This document shows, piece after piece, positions 61,404 through 64,000 of a stretch of 64,000 nt of DNA. The translations under genes were made by a program, and so were the position numbers. Under the pieces are notes generated by a model that saw only the letters and a list, made by a program, of their open reading frames with translations, searched no databases and was not told where the DNA came from. Position 1 is the stretch's first letter, and every line of letters starts with the position of its first letter. Source of the DNA: Burkholderia humptydooensis (GTDB lineage: Bacteria; Pseudomonadota; Gammaproteobacteria; Burkholderiales; Burkholderiaceae); assembly GCF_001513745.1 (NCBI RefSeq), contig NZ_CP013380.1:2542001-2606000 (forward strand), read 5' to 3'.

Positions 61404-61510
61404 CTGCTCTTTGCTGTCTCCGTCGCATATCAGCGCTGGGCGGGTTCTCTAGGTCACTGCCCGAGTGTCTCAGCCTGTAGCGTGCGCTGGAAGGCTATTC
61501 TATGGCGGGC

Positions 61511-61528
61511 ACTGTATGGATGTACAGT
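61511..61528. promoter_or_regulatory. LexA-like (SOS) box
   Basis: ACTGTATGGATGTACAGT is a palindrome of CTG-N10-CAG form (ACTGTA and TACAGT arms), fitting the CTGT-N8-ACAG consensus used by gamma- and beta-proteobacterial LexA. It lies among the early promoters, so DNA damage could relieve repression of phage early genes. Confidence 0.5.
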
Positions 61529-61738
61529 ATTTTGCATGGTATCCGTCGCCTACCTGTAAGCTCTGTCAGGCTGTTTGTTCGGCATTTGTCATGCGCTCGC
61601 TTCACAAGGCTTTCCCGTGCCTATTCCTAGGCTCAGGGCAGACAGCTTTCTGTCCGGGCTGCTCGGCAGGCTGGGCAGAGTCCGGCTGCTGCTCGCTCAG
61701 CGGGCTGCTGCTGGGCTGCTGGCAATAGATGCGCGGCC

Positions 61739-61762
61739 TTGTCTGTCAGAGGGACATGAAAT
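61739..61762 (-). promoter_or_regulatory. Putative phage RNA polymerase promoter in the early leader
   Basis: Full match to the shared motif core TCATGTCCCTCTGACAGAC on the minus strand, about 1.1 kb before the first early gene. Comparable to phiOL at the left end of T7 DNA. Confidence 0.68.
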
Positions 61763-61949
61763 CAAAGAAGGACAGATGCTCGCCCACACGCGCAGCGCCG
61801 CGAGCCTAAGCGCCAGCGTCCAGCTTGTGCTGAACTATCCGCACCTGATACGCTCAGGACGCGATCACAGCCCCCCCGCTGCGCCCTTCCCGGCCCTTCC
61901 GGCTAACCGTGGAATGCATGACCGTCTCCAAACTGTCTCAAGGGCTGTC

Positions 61950-61977
61950 GTTATCCTTTCAGCATGTGCTTTGTCAA
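61950..61977 (-). promoter_or_regulatory. Host-type early promoter, distal
   Basis: Minus strand: TTGACA (61977-61972), 16-base spacer, GATAAC (61955-61950). Weaker -10 than the two others. Confidence 0.5.
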
Positions 61978-62171
61978 CTGCCCCAGCGAGGCAGTCCGCA
62001 GCGCTGCAATGGAGCTATCGCTCGCCCGCGCACGCGTCCTTCTGAACGCGCACACGCGCAGGCCCGCACGGGGGAGCGCAGGCGCGAGCGGGCGGCGTGA
62101 CTGCCCGCAGATAAGCAAAGCAAATTTGGGTCGGGAGGTGGCAGATGGCGAGCAGTCGGAGCTAGAATCCG

Positions 62172-62188
62172 GTCACACTCCAGTCACA
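62172..62188 (+). promoter_or_regulatory. Candidate integrase arm-type site, right
   Basis: Second exact copy of GTCACACTCCAGTCACA (first at 17672-17688), 80 bases inside attR. Paired placement at the two prophage ends fits integrase arm sites P and P'. Confidence 0.6.
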
Positions 62189-62268
62189 GTGAATTGTGAT
62201 TGGCCCCTGCAACCCGTCGGATGTGGGCGAACGTGTGCAGAGCGTAAGTGCTTGAATAAGCGAAGATT

Positions 62269-62325
62269 CTGGCCCGCCCTACACGATTCGAACGTGTGAC
62301 CTACGGCTTAGAAGGCCGTTGCTCT
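62269..62325 (-). repeat. attR: 57-bp core within tRNA-Arg
   Basis: Identical to 17563-17619. The phage supplies the 3' part of the tRNA here, so the host gene remains complete after integration. Confidence 0.95.
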
Positions 62326-62346
62326 ATCCGACTGAGCTAAGGGCGG
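62270..62346 (-). tRNA. tRNA-Arg (anticodon UCU)
   Basis: A complete 77-base cloverleaf on the minus strand: acceptor CCGCCCT/AGGGCGG, D arm GCTC/GAGC, anticodon stem ACGGC/GCCGT around CTTCTAA (anticodon TCT), T arm ACACG-TTCGAAT-CGTGT, discriminator G and encoded CCA. The 3' 57 bases are the prophage attachment core. A TATAAT box lies upstream at 62469-62464 and may start it. Confidence 0.97.
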
Positions 62347-62470
62347 TCGCCAAGGATGAAAATTACGGCAAGCGCCGCGCTTTACACTGCGGGAGGCTGC
62401 CGGAGACCGCAGACAGCCATGAAAAACGTCCCGCCACGAACTCGGCAAAAAACCAAGCCAGTAATTATAC

Positions 62471-62495
62471 CCGATCGCTTCGCGGAAGCGATCGG
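62471..62495. terminator. Perfect hairpin between uppP and tRNA-Arg
   Basis: CCGATCGCTTC and its complement form an 11-bp stem with a GCG loop, 17 bases past the uppP stop. On the minus strand it is followed by GGTATAATTAC rather than a U-run, so it may be a weak terminator for uppP next to the tRNA promoter. Confidence 0.5.
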
Positions 62496-62511
62496 AAACG
62501 CTAATTGCAGA

Positions 62512-63342
62512 TCAAACCGGCTGCGCGTGGAACATGAACCAGCCGAGACAGAACAGCCCCGCGAGCACGCAGTACAGGCCGAACGACGCAAGCCGCCCGC
62601 GCCCTTCGAAATAACGCATCAGGAAACGCACGCTCAGATATGCGGCAATCGCCGTCAGCACGCCGCCCAGCAACGCGTCGGCGAGCTGGTCGGGCGCATG
62701 GAAAAGCTTCGGCAATTCAAGCAGCCCCGCCGCGAAGATGATCGGCGTGCCGAGCAGGAACGAGAATTCCGCCGCCTTTTCCGCAGTGAGTCCGGCCGCG
62801 TTGCCGGCGATCATCGTCAGGCCGCTGCGCGAAAACCCCGGAATCAGCGCACCCACCTGCGCGAGGCCGACGAAAAACGCCTGCTTGAACGTCAGCTTTT
62901 CGGGCGGCTGGTGCGCGCGTGCGCGCTGGATGCGGTCGCCGAGCCACAGCAGGATACCGTTGACGATCAACGCGAACGCGACGATCCGCAAATCGTGAAA
63001 CACGCGCTCGATGCGCTTTTCGAGCAGCAGCCCGACGAGCCCCGCCGGAATCGTGCCGATGATGAGCGCCCACATCAGATGGCCCTCGTCGTTCTTGCGC
63101 CCGTTCAGCGATGCGAAGAAACCGGCGATCAACGCGATCCAGCGCTCGCGGAAGTACCATAGCAGCGCGAACGCGGTGCCGAGGTGCAGCGCGACGAGGA
63201 ACGGCAGCAGTTGCGGCGCGTGCTTGTCGATGTGCATGCCGAACAGCGCGGGCACGAGGAGCGTATGCCCCAGGCTGCTGACGGGAAAGAGTTCGGTGAC
63301 GCCCTGCAGGACGCTCAGAAATACCAGAAACCAGAGGCTCAC
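62512..63342 (-). CDS. uppP: Undecaprenyl-diphosphatase (UppP/BacA)
   Basis: 276 residues, the usual length, with about eight membrane helices. The two active-site motifs are present: [14 protein letters not shown] (residues 14-27; acidic Glu and Ser/His) and PGFSRSGLT (about 168-176). It dephosphorylates undecaprenyl diphosphate to recycle the cell-wall lipid carrier and gives bacitracin resistance. Core host gene at the right boundary of the prophage. Confidence 0.95.
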   Translation of the reverse strand: MSLWFLVFLSVLQGVTELFPVSSLGHTLLVPALFGMHIDKHAPQLLPFLVALHLGTAFALLWYFRERWIALIAGFFASLNGRKNDEGHLMWALIIGTIPAGLVGLLLEKRIERVFHDLRIVAFALIVNGILLWLGDRIQRARAHQPPEKLTFKQAFFVGLAQVGALIPGFSRSGLTMIAGNAAGLTAEKAAEFSFLLGTPIIFAAGLLELPKLFHAPDQLADALLGGVLTAIAAYLSVRFLMRYFEGRGRLASFGLYCVLAGLFCLGWFMFHAQPV

Positions 63343-63586
63343 GCGTCGGTCCTTTTATCGGAGAGGGTTAAGCGAGGAGAATCGACGGAAACGGCGTCGC
63401 GCAGATGGCCGCGCCGCCCGAAAAAACCGCGCCCCGATTATGCCGAGCGAGAATGACCGCGCCAAGGCGTTTGGCGCGAATCGGGCACCTGGCTAACAGC
63501 CAGATACACTTTTAATGTAAATGAAAGAAAAACGAAAGCAAACTGCTGCGCATCGCGACAGTGCTTTCAGGACGAAAGGCGGCGAA
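63343..63586. other. Intergenic region upstream of uppP
   Basis: No gene supported. Presumably holds the uppP promoter on the minus strand. A short TGGCTAACAGCCA palindrome is present near 63487-63499. Confidence 0.4.
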
Positions 63587-63673
63587 TCAGCGGCCGACTT
63601 TGTAAAAGAACAACACGGTGCTGCCCGTAAACATGCCGAACAGCGTAAGGGCCATCGCAGTTGCCAGATCCAT
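63587..63673 (-). CDS. 28-residue membrane peptide
   Basis: MDLATAMALTLFGMFTGSTV opens a hydrophobic peptide ending FFYKVGR. AAGGAG lies six bases before the ATG at 63673. Size and single span are like small host membrane peptides; function unknown. Confidence 0.5.
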   Translation of the reverse strand: MDLATAMALTLFGMFTGSTVLFFYKVGR

Positions 63674-63890
63674 GTTCGCTCCTTGTTGGGACAGATCCGG
63701 CGCTATCAACATGACCGGTTCGCGTCATTGTCCTTACGGTTTGCCATTTTTGACATTCTCGATTTCCCGCATGCGCACTTTCCATTCGCCGCGCGCGGGT
63801 CACCTCTGCCGCACCGATGCGCACGCCCCGCGCCACGGCGATTCCGCTATCCTTGACGACCTATCTTGGAGAACATCGACGCCTGCCACC

Positions 63891-64000
63891 ATGCCCTCTT
63901 TCCAGAATCAGGACATCCTCGAGCTCATCGACGGCGCGTCACTCGCGCGCATCGCACCCGAAGCGGGCGGCCGGCTGCTGTCGTGGAGTATCGGCGACGC
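63891..64000 (+). CDS. Aldose-1-epimerase-like protein, N-terminal start (cut by window edge)
   Basis: The first 36 residues are visible: MPSFQNQDILELIDGASLAR, then IAPEAGGRLLSWSIGD. The A-G-G-R-L-L-S-W-S pattern is the opening strand pair of galactose-mutarotase-fold proteins. Likely converts anomers of a sugar; substrate unknown. Confidence 0.7.
   Translation, partial: MPSFQNQDILELIDGASLARIAPEAGGRLLSWSIGD

Larger units (their letters stand above)
60651..62268. other. Early control region, no supported protein gene
   Basis: About 1.6 kb between the first early gene and attR. It contains three host-type promoters, a LexA-like palindrome, one phage-promoter copy, a 12-bp-arm hairpin (60701-60740), a 16-bp inverted repeat and a cluster of CTAG sites. 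Frames longer than 60 codons on either strand are low-complexity and lack ribosome sites. It is the analogue of the left-end promoter region of T7. Confidence 0.65.

Noticed and set aside
61739..61762. Promoter motif copies as ends of an insertion sequence
   Set aside because: Copies are single, mostly in one orientation and sit at gene starts of the late programme, which fits promoters rather than IS ends.
62356..63162. Long plus-strand frame opposite uppP
   Set aside because: Pure shadow of uppP codon bias: Arg-rich, no motif or ribosome site.
1..64000. CRISPR array
   Set aside because: No series of regularly spaced short direct repeats was seen; the tail fibre repeats are coding and the other repeats are isolated pairs.

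Overview
The window is a high-GC bacterial chromosome segment carrying a complete-looking prophage. The host is most likely a Burkholderia, probably of the pseudomallei group. That placement is inferred from gene content and codon use, and the species cannot be fixed from the sequence alone. A 57-bp direct repeat (17563-17619 and 62269-62325) brackets about 44.8 kb. The right copy lies inside an intact tRNA-Arg(UCU) gene (62270-62346, minus) and the left copy is only the displaced 3' part of that gene.

Left chromosomal part (1-17.5 kb). The end of an acyl-CoA dehydrogenase, a CaiB-type CoA-transferase and a CitE/HpcH-type lyase outline a CoA-thioester (probably dicarboxylate) catabolic cluster. 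Several of its neighbours are broken: an MFS carrier with an internal deletion, an etfB-etfA deletion chimera, and a FUSC pump fragment joined tail to tail to an esterase fragment. Intact genes here are mntH, a secreted PHB-depolymerase-type esterase with an Fn3 domain, a small MCE (PqiB-like) operon with a divergent TetR regulator, an H-NS-like protein, and a LysR/MHS-transporter pair. A 12.6-13.6 kb scrap holds a Tle3-like lipase fragment fused to a tyrosine recombinase fragment, bounded by a 71-bp inverted repeat.

Prophage (17.56-62.33 kb). Two tandem tyrosine integrases point right from attL. Every other phage gene is on the minus strand, so the programme runs from 62 kb leftwards. First comes an early control region (about 60.65-62.2 kb) with three host-type promoters and a LexA-like box. 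Then come small early genes, primase, helicase, family A DNA polymerase, an SSB-like protein, 5'-3' exonuclease, endonuclease VII, phosphoesterase, MazG-like protein, dNMP kinase and DNA ligase. A single-subunit T7-type RNA polymerase lies between replication and structure, the phiKMV-like arrangement. The structural block is portal, scaffold, capsid, tail tubes A and B, three internal virion proteins and tail fibre, followed by holin, terminases, SAR endolysin and spanins. Five copies of a roughly 20-bp motif sit where phage-polymerase promoters are expected: before capsid, before tail fibre, behind the RNAP gene and in the early leader. A terminator follows the capsid gene as Tphi does in T7. 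A group II intron of the class C type (58.4-60.3 kb) sits directly behind a Rho-independent terminator.

The main point of interest is this temperate T7/phiKMV-like element with its own transcription system, two integrases, integrase arm-type repeats at both ends, and no recognisable CI-type repressor. It may be related to the temperate Burkholderia podovirus phiBp-AMP1; that is a suggestion from memory of that phage's lifestyle and size and was not tested. Right of the prophage lie uppP, a 28-aa membrane peptide gene and the start of an aldose-1-epimerase-like gene.
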